From the NCBI GenBank assembly GCA_017882935.1, contig JADGOP010000116.1:1-7196 (forward strand): DNA of 7,196 nt, in the 5' to 3' direction. A model generated the notes under the pieces. The model was not told the DNA's origin. It saw only the letters and a list, made by a program, of their open reading frames with translations, and did not search any database. A program made the translations under genes and the position numbers. Source of the DNA: Actinomycetota bacterium (lineage in GTDB: Bacteria; Actinomycetota; Acidimicrobiia; Acidimicrobiales; Iamiaceae). Positions 1 through 4,939 of this stretch are shown piece by piece. Within the stretch, counting starts at the first letter, position 1. Each line of letters begins with the position of its first letter.

Positions 1-383
1 GGGTCGCCTTTGGACAGCTCGATCGCCACCTCGCGCGCCAGCTCGGGCCGGAGGCCTTTGTGTTGGTAGATGGTGGTGAGCTCATCGAGTTCTTGGCTCG
101 GCTGCGTGGCGAGCTCCTGGCGCTCGCGGGCGATGTCGGCTTGCTCGGCGTCTCTCTGCGACGACACCGAGACGTATTCCCCGACCGCCATCGCGGTGGA
201 GCCCGCGACCAGCGCCGCGATTCCTGTCGTGATCAGAACCGCTCTCGTGGTGTTCGCTGCCGCAACTCCGAGCAGGAGGCTCGAGGTCGACACGATGCCG
301 TCGTTGGCGCCGAGCACGCCCGCTCGGAGCCACCCGACACGGTGACTGGTGTGTTGCTCGGGATGCGTGAGAGTGCGGGGCAC
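1..383 (-). CDS. VIT/CCC1-family metal (Fe/Mn) transporter, 3' end cut by window edge
   Basis: Only the first 127 codons lie in the window. Seen: a GTG start at 383 with GGAGG four bases upstream (388-392). The protein has a polar N-terminus, then GANDGIVSTSSLLLGVAAA (residues 25-43, first membrane helix), a second hydrophobic helix near 48-67, and the family signature AMAVGEYVSVSSQ (64-76). A charged segment rich in Glu, Arg and Gln follows (77-127), matching the start of the cytosolic metal-binding helices between TM2 and TM3. Known for the family: five-helix membrane proteins that move Fe2+ or Mn2+ out of the cytosol, by H+ antiport in plant VIT1; bacterial members are little studied. Asp28, Met65 and Glu69 fall where the family has metal-path residues. 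The family call is secure; the metal is not. The gene points away from everything else here and is probably transcribed from within the 384-638 gap. Confidence 0.9.
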   Translation of the reverse strand, partial: MPRTLTHPEQHTSHRVGWLRAGVLGANDGIVSTSSLLLGVAAANTTRAVLITTGIAALVAGSTAMAVGEYVSVSSQRDAEQADIARERQELATQPSQELDELTTIYQHKGLRPELAREVAIELSKGD

Positions 384-638
384 CGATCCTCCGAAGCCGT
401 GCGGGTCAAGCCAAGCGTCACCCCCCACACGATGGATGACAGACGACCCGGCCACCCTTCGCATGTCGAAGTCACAAGTGCGGCCAGGCGATGCGCCGCA
501 ACCTCAGACTCGCAGCGCAGTGTCCCGGGCGGCAGGGCCGAAAGCCCCCACTGGACGACAGCGGTCGCGCACGTCCCGCTCCCGGGTGACCGCGCTGACG
601 GAGCTCACTGTCTGTGGCGATGAAACCTACACACACAC
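384..638. other. Intergenic region with no gene recognised
   Basis: This stretch separates the VIT-family gene from the Hsp20 promoter. Open frames cross it, but none has a ribosome binding site or recognisable protein, and they run on into antisense of the VIT gene. It must hold the minus-strand promoter of the VIT gene, but I cannot pick convincing -35 and -10 boxes. A small GC hairpin (GGGC-CGAAA-GCCC, 535-547) and a short CA run (about 629-638) are the only structures noted. Confidence 0.5.
388..392 (-). promoter_or_regulatory. Ribosome binding site of the VIT-family gene
   Basis: GGAGG on the minus strand, four bases before the GTG at 383. It fixes the start, because no better start with a Shine-Dalgarno sequence is visible in this frame. 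Confidence 0.75.
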
Positions 639-668
639 TTGACAGTTTTCTGGTGTCAGGGGTAGAGA
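639..668 (+). promoter_or_regulatory. Putative promoter of the Hsp20-MerR operon
   Basis: A perfect TTGACA (-35) lies at 639-644 and a weak -10 candidate, TAGAGA, at 663-668, with an 18-base spacer. The -35 overlaps an imperfect dyad with arms TGACA (640-644) and TGTCA (654-658), a possible operator. The -35 match is seen directly; promoter function is inferred, and the -10 is poor, so a different sigma factor or an activator-dependent promoter is possible. Confidence 0.5.
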
Positions 669-679
669 TACAGGTATCT
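666..679. promoter_or_regulatory. Perfect inverted repeat upstream of the Hsp20 gene, candidate operator
   Basis: AGATACAGGTATCT is a perfect 6+2+6 dyad lying between the putative -10 and the ribosome binding site of the Hsp20 gene. MerR-family dimers bind dyads, and an HspR-like MerR protein is encoded in the same operon, so self-regulation is a reasonable guess. The sequence does not match the HAIR element of HspR (CTTGAGT-N7-ACTCAAG); only lone CTTGA (638-642) and CTCAAG (681-686) half-site look-alikes are present. Confidence 0.4.
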
Positions 680-693
680 GCTCAAGCCACTCG

Positions 694-700
694 AGGAGGT
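694..700 (+). promoter_or_regulatory. Ribosome binding site of the Hsp20 gene
   Basis: AGGAGGT lies seven bases (counted from GGAGG) before the ATG at 707. It favours 707 over the GTG at 704 (four bases) and the ATG at 713 (13 bases). Confidence 0.75.
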
Positions 701-706
701 TCCGTG

Positions 707-1171
707 ATGTTGATGCGTACCGATCCCTTCCGTGAGCTCGACCGGCTGACTCAGCAGGTCCTGGGCACCGCAGCTCGCCCCGCGGCGATGCCGATCGACG
801 CGTACCGCGCCGGGGAGGAGTTCGTCGTCCAGTTCGACCTGCCGGGCGTCGACGCCGACTCGATCGACCTGACGGTCGAGAAGAACGTGCTCTCGGTGCA
901 CGCCGAACGACGGCGCTCTGCCGGTGAGGGCACCGAGATGCTGTTGGCCGAGCGCCCCCAAGGTGTGTTCAGCCGGCAGCTCTTCCTCGGCGAGTCCCTC
1001 GACGCCGACCGGATCGACGCCAGCTACTCCCATGGTGTGCTCACGCTGCGCCTGCCCATCGCCGAGAAGGCCAAGCCCCGCCGGGTGGCCGTCACCTCCG
1101 GTGACACCGACCAGGGCACGATCGAGGCCCACGGCGAGGAGCGCGTCCGGGCCGGGGTCGGCGGTAGCTGA
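707..1171 (+). CDS. hsp20: Small heat shock protein, Hsp20/alpha-crystallin family
   Basis: ATP-independent cytosolic chaperone of 154 residues, a normal length for bacterial Hsp20. The short N-terminal arm carries the common DPFRELDRL segment (6-14). The alpha-crystallin domain spans about 28-117, with FDLPGVD (43-49) and the hallmark GVLTLRLP (110-117). A VAV at 127-129 after PRR takes the place of the C-terminal IxI motif that links dimers into oligomers. Known for the family: holds unfolding proteins soluble until DnaK/ClpB refold them, and is often strongly heat-induced. The start is ATG 707, chosen from the AGGAGGT at 694-700; the ATG at 713 would remove only two residues. The HspR-like gene follows after five bases, so the two are almost certainly co-transcribed. 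The Gly- and Glu-rich tail (about 131-154) is unstructured in appearance. Confidence 0.95.
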   Translation: MLMRTDPFRELDRLTQQVLGTAARPAAMPIDAYRAGEEFVVQFDLPGVDADSIDLTVEKNVLSVHAERRRSAGEGTEMLLAERPQGVFSRQLFLGESLDADRIDASYSHGVLTLRLPIAEKAKPRRVAVTSGDTDQGTIEAHGEERVRAGVGGS

Positions 1172-1176
1172 ACCCG

Positions 1177-1482
1177 ATGCTGCCCATCGACGACGAGCAC
1201 GCACCGCTCTACGCCGTCGGCCAGGTCGCCGACATGCTCGGGGTGCAACCCGCGTTCCTGCGGCGCCTCGACGCCGAGCGCGTGGTGCAGCCGGCGCGTT
1301 CCGAAGGTGGGCAGCGCCGCTACAGCCGAGCCGAGATCACCCAGGTGCAACGCGTGACCGGCATGGCCGGCGAGGGCATGACCCTCGCCGGCATCCGGCG
1401 CATCCTCGAGCTCGAAGCCGAGATCGTCCTGCTCAACGCGGAACTGGCCCGAGAACGCAGCAAGCGTCGCCCCGCGTCCTGA
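1177..1482 (+). CDS. HspR-like MerR-family transcriptional regulator
   Basis: Protein of 101 residues, the short MerR form without a C-terminal ligand domain. The winged helix-turn-helix covers about 11-80: helix-turn-helix LYAVGQVADMLGV (11-23), wing GGQRRYS (44-50), and LAGIRRILELE, which resembles the same region of HspR. The last 25 residues form a short amphipathic helix suitable for dimerisation. Known: actinobacterial HspR represses dnaK, clpB and sometimes hsp20 genes, using DnaK as co-repressor. Here the partner gene is Hsp20 rather than dnaK, so control of its own operon is the likely job (inference). Odd: the usual LRxYxRxGLV-type stretch after the recognition helix reads FLRRLDAERVV, so DNA specificity may differ. 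There is no clear ribosome binding site before ATG 1177, which suggests translational coupling to the upstream gene. A general MerR regulator is the alternative to a true HspR. Confidence 0.88.
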   Translation: MLPIDDEHAPLYAVGQVADMLGVQPAFLRRLDAERVVQPARSEGGQRRYSRAEITQVQRVTGMAGEGMTLAGIRRILELEAEIVLLNAELARERSKRRPAS

Positions 1483-1514
1483 CACCCCGCGCAGCTCCTC
1501 GAGGTCGGCGGGTG
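1483..1514. terminator. Possible bidirectional terminator between convergent genes
   Basis: The 42-base gap between the converging MerR and Thr-linker genes contains arms CACCCCGC (1483-1490) and GCGGGTG (1508-1514), one base bulged, around an inner palindrome CCTCGAGG (1497-1504). There is no T tract on either strand. The position is right for a shared terminator, but the structure is only moderately convincing. Confidence 0.3.
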
Positions 1515-1524
1515 TGGCGGCTCT

Positions 1525-2457
1525 TCAGCAGGCGATGAGCCGTATGGTCCAGCCGGTTGCAGCGCTGTATCGGGCGGTGAAGCCGACACCGCCGTCGACA
1601 CCGATCGTGCCGTCGACGTTCACCTGGCCCCTCGGGTAGTAGGTGGGCTGCGAGTACAACGTGAGGGGGACCAGCTCGGTTGGTGTGTAGCCGCCGCAGT
1701 TGCCGCAGCCGCTGTTCTGGAGGTCGATCTCGTTCAGGCGGACCGCGAGGTCCTCTGCCGGGCGCGAGTCGGCGGGAACGCTGACGACCGGCGGCGACTG
1801 GGCCGCCAGTTCCCTGGCCGCGGCGAGGTCGCCCGGATAGCGGGCTGCCGCGAGCGATCCGTTGTGGAGGCAGGGCAGCAAGAGGGCGATCGGGTAGCCG
1901 TCCTCGGCCGCGAACCTCATGGCCATCCTCCGCGACATGATGTCGCTGAAGGCGAGGAGTACGGCTCGCTTCAACCCTGGCTCGAGCCCGTTCGGGATCG
2001 CGTCCGAGACTGCTCCCGGGTCGAGGGCGCGGAGCGCGTCGCGGGTCGCCTGGTCGGCGTGCACTGCCGTCCCGCCGAGGTTGCGGTTCACCAGCGCGGC
2101 AGCGGTCTTCAACTTGGCGTCTTCGCGTGCGGCAGCAGCGAAGAAGGGGGCCAGATCGGTCGCCGCGCTGCGCGGCATCGTCGTGGTGGTGCTCGTCGTG
2201 GTCGTGGTGCTCGCGGTCGTCGTCGTGCTGGCGGCTGGGGCCGATCTGGCAGTCGGGCGGGTCGACACGCGCTGCCTGGTCGAGGATCTGTCGGTGGCGA
2301 CCAGGGTGCCGGTGACCGCCACCGCCACGACAACGACCAACGCGACCACCACCTGCCACGGCTGCCATCGACGAGGCCAGCCCGGCGACGTCCTTCCGCC
2401 GCCATCGGGTCCCGGGCCCTGTTCGGCACCGCCCTCACCGGAACCCGGCTCGGCCAT
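1525..2457 (-). CDS. Membrane-anchored exported protein with Thr-rich linker and four cysteines, function unknown
   Basis: Protein of 310 residues; I do not recognise the extracellular domain. Order seen: cytosolic Gly/Pro/Glu-rich head (1-26), basic Trp-rich segment (27-35), one membrane helix of Val and Ala (36-54), a basic Ser/Thr stretch, a Thr-repeat linker (77-93), a mainly helical part (about 98-245), then a beta-looking C-terminal part (about 255-310). The Arg-rich segment before the helix predicts an N-in, C-out topology. Only four cysteines occur in the outer part: Cys196, Cys251 and Cys254 (a CGNC motif), and Cys310, the very last residue. Start ATG 2457 has GGAGG seven bases upstream (2465-2469). 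Thr-rich spacers of this kind are common in exported proteins of Acidimicrobiia and serve to hold a domain away from the membrane. It converges with the MerR gene and diverges from the SRPBCC-like gene, so it is its own transcription unit. Confidence 0.85.
   Translation of the reverse strand: MAEPGSGEGGAEQGPGPDGGGRTSPGWPRRWQPWQVVVALVVVVAVAVTGTLVATDRSSTRQRVSTRPTARSAPAASTTTTASTTTTTSTTTTMPRSAATDLAPFFAAAAREDAKLKTAAALVNRNLGGTAVHADQATRDALRALDPGAVSDAIPNGLEPGLKRAVLLAFSDIMSRRMAMRFAAEDGYPIALLLPCLHNGSLAAARYPGDLAAARELAAQSPPVVSVPADSRPAEDLAVRLNEIDLQNSGCGNCGGYTPTELVPLTLYSQPTYYPRGQVNVDGTIGVDGGVGFTARYSAATGWTIRLIAC
2179..2229 (-). repeat. Thr-codon repeat encoding the linker
   Basis: A low-complexity run of ACC and ACG codons broken by single Ser and Ala codons encodes residues 77-93 of the anchored protein. 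Such runs change length easily by slippage, so the linker may vary between strains. Confidence 0.8.
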
Positions 2458-2464
2458 GACACCA

Positions 2465-2469
2465 CCTCC
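2465..2469 (-). promoter_or_regulatory. Ribosome binding site of the Thr-linker protein gene
   Basis: GGAGG on the minus strand, seven bases before the ATG at 2457; it fixes that start. Confidence 0.75.
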
Positions 2470-2593
2470 GGCTACTCGGTCAGCTCATGTGAGCCGCTGA
2501 GACCATCTCGCCACTCGAGCCAGGACCTGACCAGGGCTGAAGGTCACACGCGGGACGTTTGCCTCTGGCGGGGGTCGTCTGTGGCCCGAGAGT

Positions 2594-2610
2594 GTGAAGG
2601 CAAGCCTCAC
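2594..2610. promoter_or_regulatory. Inverted repeat in the divergent promoter region, weakly like a DtxR/IdeR iron box
   Basis: GTGAAGGCAAGCCTCAC is a near-perfect dyad (GTGA/TCAC, then AGGC-AA-GCCT with one shared or bulged base). It lies 49 bases before the SRPBCC-like gene, in the 201-base gap between two divergent genes. About 10 of 14 core positions fit the DtxR/IdeR consensus by eye. It could be an operator for either gene or a hairpin in the leader of the plus-strand gene. Confidence 0.3.
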
Positions 2611-2640
2611 GCAGTCGCGTGGTGCCGCCGGGATCCTCTT

Positions 2641-2653
2641 CCTCCAGAGGAGG
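2641..2653 (+). promoter_or_regulatory. Hairpin covering the ribosome binding site of the SRPBCC-like gene
   Basis: CCTCC (2641-2645), AGA (2646-2648) and GGAGG (2649-2653) form a perfect five-pair GC stem whose right arm is the Shine-Dalgarno sequence. GGAGG is five bases from the GTG at 2659. A second, competing stem (CCTCT 2635-2639 with AGAGG 2646-2650) uses part of the same sequence. The pairing is seen; a role in blocking translation is inferred. Confidence 0.5.
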
Positions 2654-2658
2654 TTGAC

Positions 2659-3264
2659 GTGCAGTCCGAGGCCGAAGCCATGCTTCTTGAGCGCTGCCTT
2701 CCCCGCTACGACGTCACGGAGGCCCACGCCGTTGTCGTTGACGCTGACACGAACGTCACCTGGCAGGCGGCCCGGCGCGGTGACCTGTCACGGTCCGCGG
2801 TGATACGGGCGCTCCTCGAGCTGCGCAGCCTCCCCAATCGGTTGCAGCGGGTCCGCAAGGGGCACCCAGCGGAATCCGCCCGCCCGCCGTTGAACCTGGA
2901 TGACATGGAGCGCGTCGGGTTCTTGCTCCTGGGCGAACGGCCCGGCCACGAGATCGTGTTCGGGGCAATCGTGCAACCGTGGAAGGCGGTGACCGACAAC
3001 GAGCCCGGGCCGCAGGTCGAGGCCGATCGCTTCGCCACCTTCGACACCCCCGGATACGTCAAGGTCGCCTTCAACATTCGAGTTGAGCCCTATGGGCGCG
3101 GGCGCTCGCTCGTCACGACGGAGACCCGGACAGCTGCCACAGACCCCGCCAGCCTGCACCGGTTCTCTCGCTATTGGTTGCTCGTGGGTCCGATGAGCGC
3201 GCTGATCCGCCGATTGATGCTGCGGATCGTGAAGTCCGATGCCGAGCGACGATCTGGCGCATGA
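2659..3264 (+). CDS. START/SRPBCC-like conserved protein of unknown function
   Basis: Protein of 201 residues. From memory it resembles a widespread actinobacterial and proteobacterial group often labelled SRPBCC or polyketide-cyclase-like. Features of that type seen here: an opening LPRYDVTEAHAVVVDA (about 14-29), a LVRALL-like helix followed by a LRSLPNRL-type stretch, FLLLGERPGHEIVFG, a PWKAV segment, FNIRVEPYG, TETRTAATD, and near the end RFSRYWLLVGPMSALIRRLMLR. Such folds make a deep hydrophobic pocket for lipids or small ligands, but no ligand can be named. The C-terminal hydrophobic and arginine-rich helix could touch membranes. Start GTG 2659 is chosen because GGAGG stands five bases upstream; the next ATG (2680) is too far from it. 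The frame is open far upstream, but that part is antisense to the Thr-linker gene. It stands alone between a divergent gene and a convergent tRNA gene. Confidence 0.82.
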   Translation: MQSEAEAMLLERCLPRYDVTEAHAVVVDADTNVTWQAARRGDLSRSAVIRALLELRSLPNRLQRVRKGHPAESARPPLNLDDMERVGFLLLGERPGHEIVFGAIVQPWKAVTDNEPGPQVEADRFATFDTPGYVKVAFNIRVEPYGRGRSLVTTETRTAATDPASLHRFSRYWLLVGPMSALIRRLMLRIVKSDAERRSGA

Positions 3265-3274
3265 CCACCACGCG

Positions 3275-3292
3275 CCCACCCGAGCGTGGGTG
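3275..3292 (+). terminator. Small GC hairpin just after the SRPBCC-like gene
   Basis: CACCC (3277-3281) pairs with GGGTG (3288-3292), with a six-base loop; an alternative register pairs CCCAC with GTGGG. It starts about 10 bases after the stop codon. It could help end transcription, but has no T tract. Confidence 0.3.
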
Positions 3293-3342
3293 AGTATCGG
3301 TAGGGCAGGTTCCGGCGCGACTGCGATTCACTGCACGGGATT

Positions 3343-3374
3343 GGTTGCTGGACAACCACTTCGGTTCAGCAACC
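3343..3374. terminator. Strong hairpin between convergent SRPBCC-like and tRNA-Val genes
   Basis: Perfect eight-base arms GGTTGCTG (3343-3350) and CAGCAACC (3367-3374) enclose a second stem AACC (3354-3357)/GGTT (3363-3366) with loop ACTTC. A three-base bulge (3351-3353) separates the stems. It lies 10 bases beyond the CCA end of the tRNA gene and 78 bases after the plus-strand gene, so it could end transcription from both sides or act as a processing signal. No T tract follows on either strand. Confidence 0.5.
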
Positions 3375-3383
3375 CGGCGACAG

Positions 3384-3460
3384 TGGTGGGCGCGGAGGGA
3401 CTCGAACCCCCGACATCTGCCTTGTAAGGGCAGCGCTCTAGCCAACTGAGCTACGCGCCC
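3384..3460 (-). tRNA. tRNA-Val(UAC), CCA encoded
   Basis: The full cloverleaf can be drawn: acceptor GGGCGCG/CGCGCCC (7 bp), D arm GCTC/GAGC with loop AGTTGGCTA, anticodon stem CTGCC/GGCAG with loop CTTACAA, five-base variable loop, T arm GGGGG/CCCTC (one G-T pair) with loop TTCGAGT, discriminator A (3387) and CCA (3386-3384). The anticodon TAC is at 3426-3424 and reads Val GUA, with GUG and others by wobble or modification. The length is 77 including CCA. Minus-strand TACGCT (3477-3472), 11 bases upstream, is a possible -10 box. It follows the Nudix gene by 63 bases on the same strand, so it may also receive read-through. Confidence 0.97.
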
Positions 3461-3523
3461 GGGAGGGGCCGAGCGTAGTGGTCACCCCTGGGCTGCACGC
3501 CCACGGGCCGGGCCCGCGTCGGG

Positions 3524-4072
3524 TCAGCCTGCCTGCTCGCGCACCACGTGGAGCGCCTGAGCCGGGTCGACGACCGCGCCCAGCGCCCGGGCCTGCGGCG
3601 AGCGAGAGGACCGGGCCAGGGCCACCAGCGCCGCCGAGGTCTCGTGTTGGAGCTCGGGCAGCTCGTCGGGGGCGAACCAGCGGGCCTCGACGATCTCGGC
3701 CGAGGTGGGCGTGGCCTCGGCGGCGACCTCGCCGACCGGCCGGGCCCGGAAGATGATGTCGATGCGCTGCGGCGCCGGCTCGACCACGACGGCTGGCTCG
3801 CCGAGCAGCACCACCTCGATGCCCACCTCCTCGCGCACCTCGCGCTTCGCCCCGTCGGGCGCGTCCTCGCCCCGGTTGAGCAGGCCGCCGGGCACGCCCC
3901 ACCGCTCGCGGTACGCCTGGCGGACCAGCAGCACGGCGCCGTCGGCACGCTCGATGACGCACACCGCGCCGACCGTGAAGTTGGGCGTGATGTGGCGCAC
4001 CAGGCGGCGACGCATCGACCGGGGCAGCCGGCCGAAGCAGCGCAGCGCGAAGCGGTGCAGCCGATCGATCAT
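3524..4072 (-). CDS. Nudix hydrolase
   Basis: Protein of 182 residues with a complete Nudix box at 63-85 (GLLNRGE, seven residues, then REVREEVGI), which fits GX5EX7REUXEEXGU exactly. The Glu residues of the REVREE part bind the Mg2+ that drives hydrolysis of a nucleoside diphosphate linked to another group. The domain spans about 31-150 (TVGAVCVIERADGAVLLVRQ at 33-52 is its first sheet; ARWFAPDELPEL is the usual closing segment). A basic N-terminal helix (1-27, many Arg) precedes it and is not part of the catalytic fold. The substrate cannot be told from sequence. Start ATG 4072 gives a natural N-terminus but has no good Shine-Dalgarno sequence. The phosphatase gene lies 55 bases upstream on the same strand, so an operon is likely; the frame stays open upstream only as a shadow of that gene. 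Confidence 0.92.
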   Translation of the reverse strand: MIDRLHRFALRCFGRLPRSMRRRLVRHITPNFTVGAVCVIERADGAVLLVRQAYRERWGVPGGLLNRGEDAPDGAKREVREEVGIEVVLLGEPAVVVEPAPQRIDIIFRARPVGEVAAEATPTSAEIVEARWFAPDELPELQHETSAALVALARSSRSPQARALGAVVDPAQALHVVREQAG

Positions 4073-4127
4073 CAGTCCAGCGTAGGGGCGATCCTGGCGG
4101 GACCGGCCGGGGATTGTGGCGGCGCGC

Positions 4128-4922
4128 TCAGTCGGCGGCGGCGAAGGCCGCGGCGCGGGCGTCGAGGAGCTGCTCGAGCAGCACCCCGTTGGCGGCGGCC
4201 ACGGGGGTGCGGCGCGCATGGTGGTCCAGCACGACCAGGTCGCGGCCGCCCGCGTCGACCATGCTCGCGCCGGCCTCGAGGCAGACGAGGAACGCGCCCA
4301 GGTAGTCCCACGGGCCGTGGGCGTCGTGACTGCAGTCGACGAAGGCGTCGAGCCGGCCGTCTGCGACGGCGCAGAGGTCGAGGGCCGAGGCGCCGAGCGC
4401 ACGGAACTGCTTCCAGCCCAGGTTGCGCGGGGGCAGGCCCGACAGCCCGACGAACGCCTCGCTGAGCTGCCACGGCCCCGCGGCCACGAGGGTGTGCCCG
4501 TCGCGCCGCGCGCCCCCGCCCCGGGAGGCCTCGTAGCGCGTGCCCTGCACCAGGTCGACGACCACGGACGCCGCCGGGCCCTCGTCATCGATCGCGCACA
4601 GGCTCGTGGCCCACCAGGAGATCCCGCGGGACGCGTTGGTCGACCCGTCGAGCGGGTCGAGGACCACCACCACCTCGCGGTCGGCGTGGTGCCGGCCCGA
4701 CTCCTCGCTGAGCACCCCGAGCCCGGCGGCCTCGAGCACCTTGACGGCGGCGGCGTCGGCGGCCAGGTCGCTGCTGTACTGACCCTCCTTCTTCCCCGAC
4801 GGGCCCCACTCGGACCAGTCCTCGAGGGCGTCGACCACCGCATCGGCGGCGCGGTTCAGGATGGGCAGCAGCTCGGAGGGGGTCACGGTTGGGGGACGGT
4901 AGCCGCGTCGGGGTTCCGCCAT
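4128..4922 (-). CDS. Inositol monophosphatase family phosphatase
   Basis: Protein of 264 residues, the usual family length. Metal-site motifs are intact: SEES (Glu73/Glu74), LDPLDGSTN (Asp89 and Asp92), and HGPWDY with Asp206, followed by LGAFLVCLEAGA. RALGASALDLCAVADGRLDAF (about 174-194) is the conserved second-half core. These enzymes use Mg2+ to remove phosphate from inositol-1-phosphate or related small substrates; histidinol-phosphate and 3'-phosphoadenosine phosphate phosphatases share the fold, and the motifs here do not decide between them. In actinobacteria inositol is needed for phosphatidylinositol and mycothiol. ATG 4922 is the longest sensible start but lacks a Shine-Dalgarno sequence and leaves 17 bases to the divergent gene; GTG 4886 (252 residues) is possible, and the intervening residues are not conserved-looking. 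The Nudix gene follows after 55 bases. Confidence 0.93.
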   Translation of the reverse strand: MAEPRRGYRPPTVTPSELLPILNRAADAVVDALEDWSEWGPSGKKEGQYSSDLAADAAAVKVLEAAGLGVLSEESGRHHADREVVVVLDPLDGSTNASRGISWWATSLCAIDDEGPAASVVVDLVQGTRYEASRGGGARRDGHTLVAAGPWQLSEAFVGLSGLPPRNLGWKQFRALGASALDLCAVADGRLDAFVDCSHDAHGPWDYLGAFLVCLEAGASMVDAGGRDLVVLDHHARRTPVAAANGVLLEQLLDARAAAFAAAD

Positions 4923-4939
4923 GGCAGGCTAGGGAGACC

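Noticed and set aside
60..642. Plus-strand frames across the VIT gene and the following gap
   Set aside because: They have no ribosome binding site, Arg/Ser/Pro-rich shadow composition, and no recognisable domain.
638..686. HAIR element of HspR upstream of the Hsp20 gene
   Set aside because: Only isolated half-site look-alikes (CTTGA and CTCAAG) occur, about 40 bases apart instead of seven.
2177..2235. Tandem repeat that might be a CRISPR or mobile element end
   Set aside because: It is a Thr-codon run inside a reading frame, with no spacer structure.
1864..2658. N-terminal extension of the SRPBCC-like frame
   Set aside because: It runs antisense through the Thr-linker gene, gives an Arg/Gly-rich low-complexity product, and the strong GGAGG favours the GTG at 2659.
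4073..4843. Fusion of the Nudix protein with a 257-codon upstream extension in the same frame
   Set aside because: The extension is an out-of-frame reading of the phosphatase gene, and a natural Nudix N-terminus begins at the ATG at 4072.
4116..4939. Plus-strand open frames across the phosphatase gene
   Set aside because: These are antisense shadows of a gene with intact inositol monophosphatase motifs.
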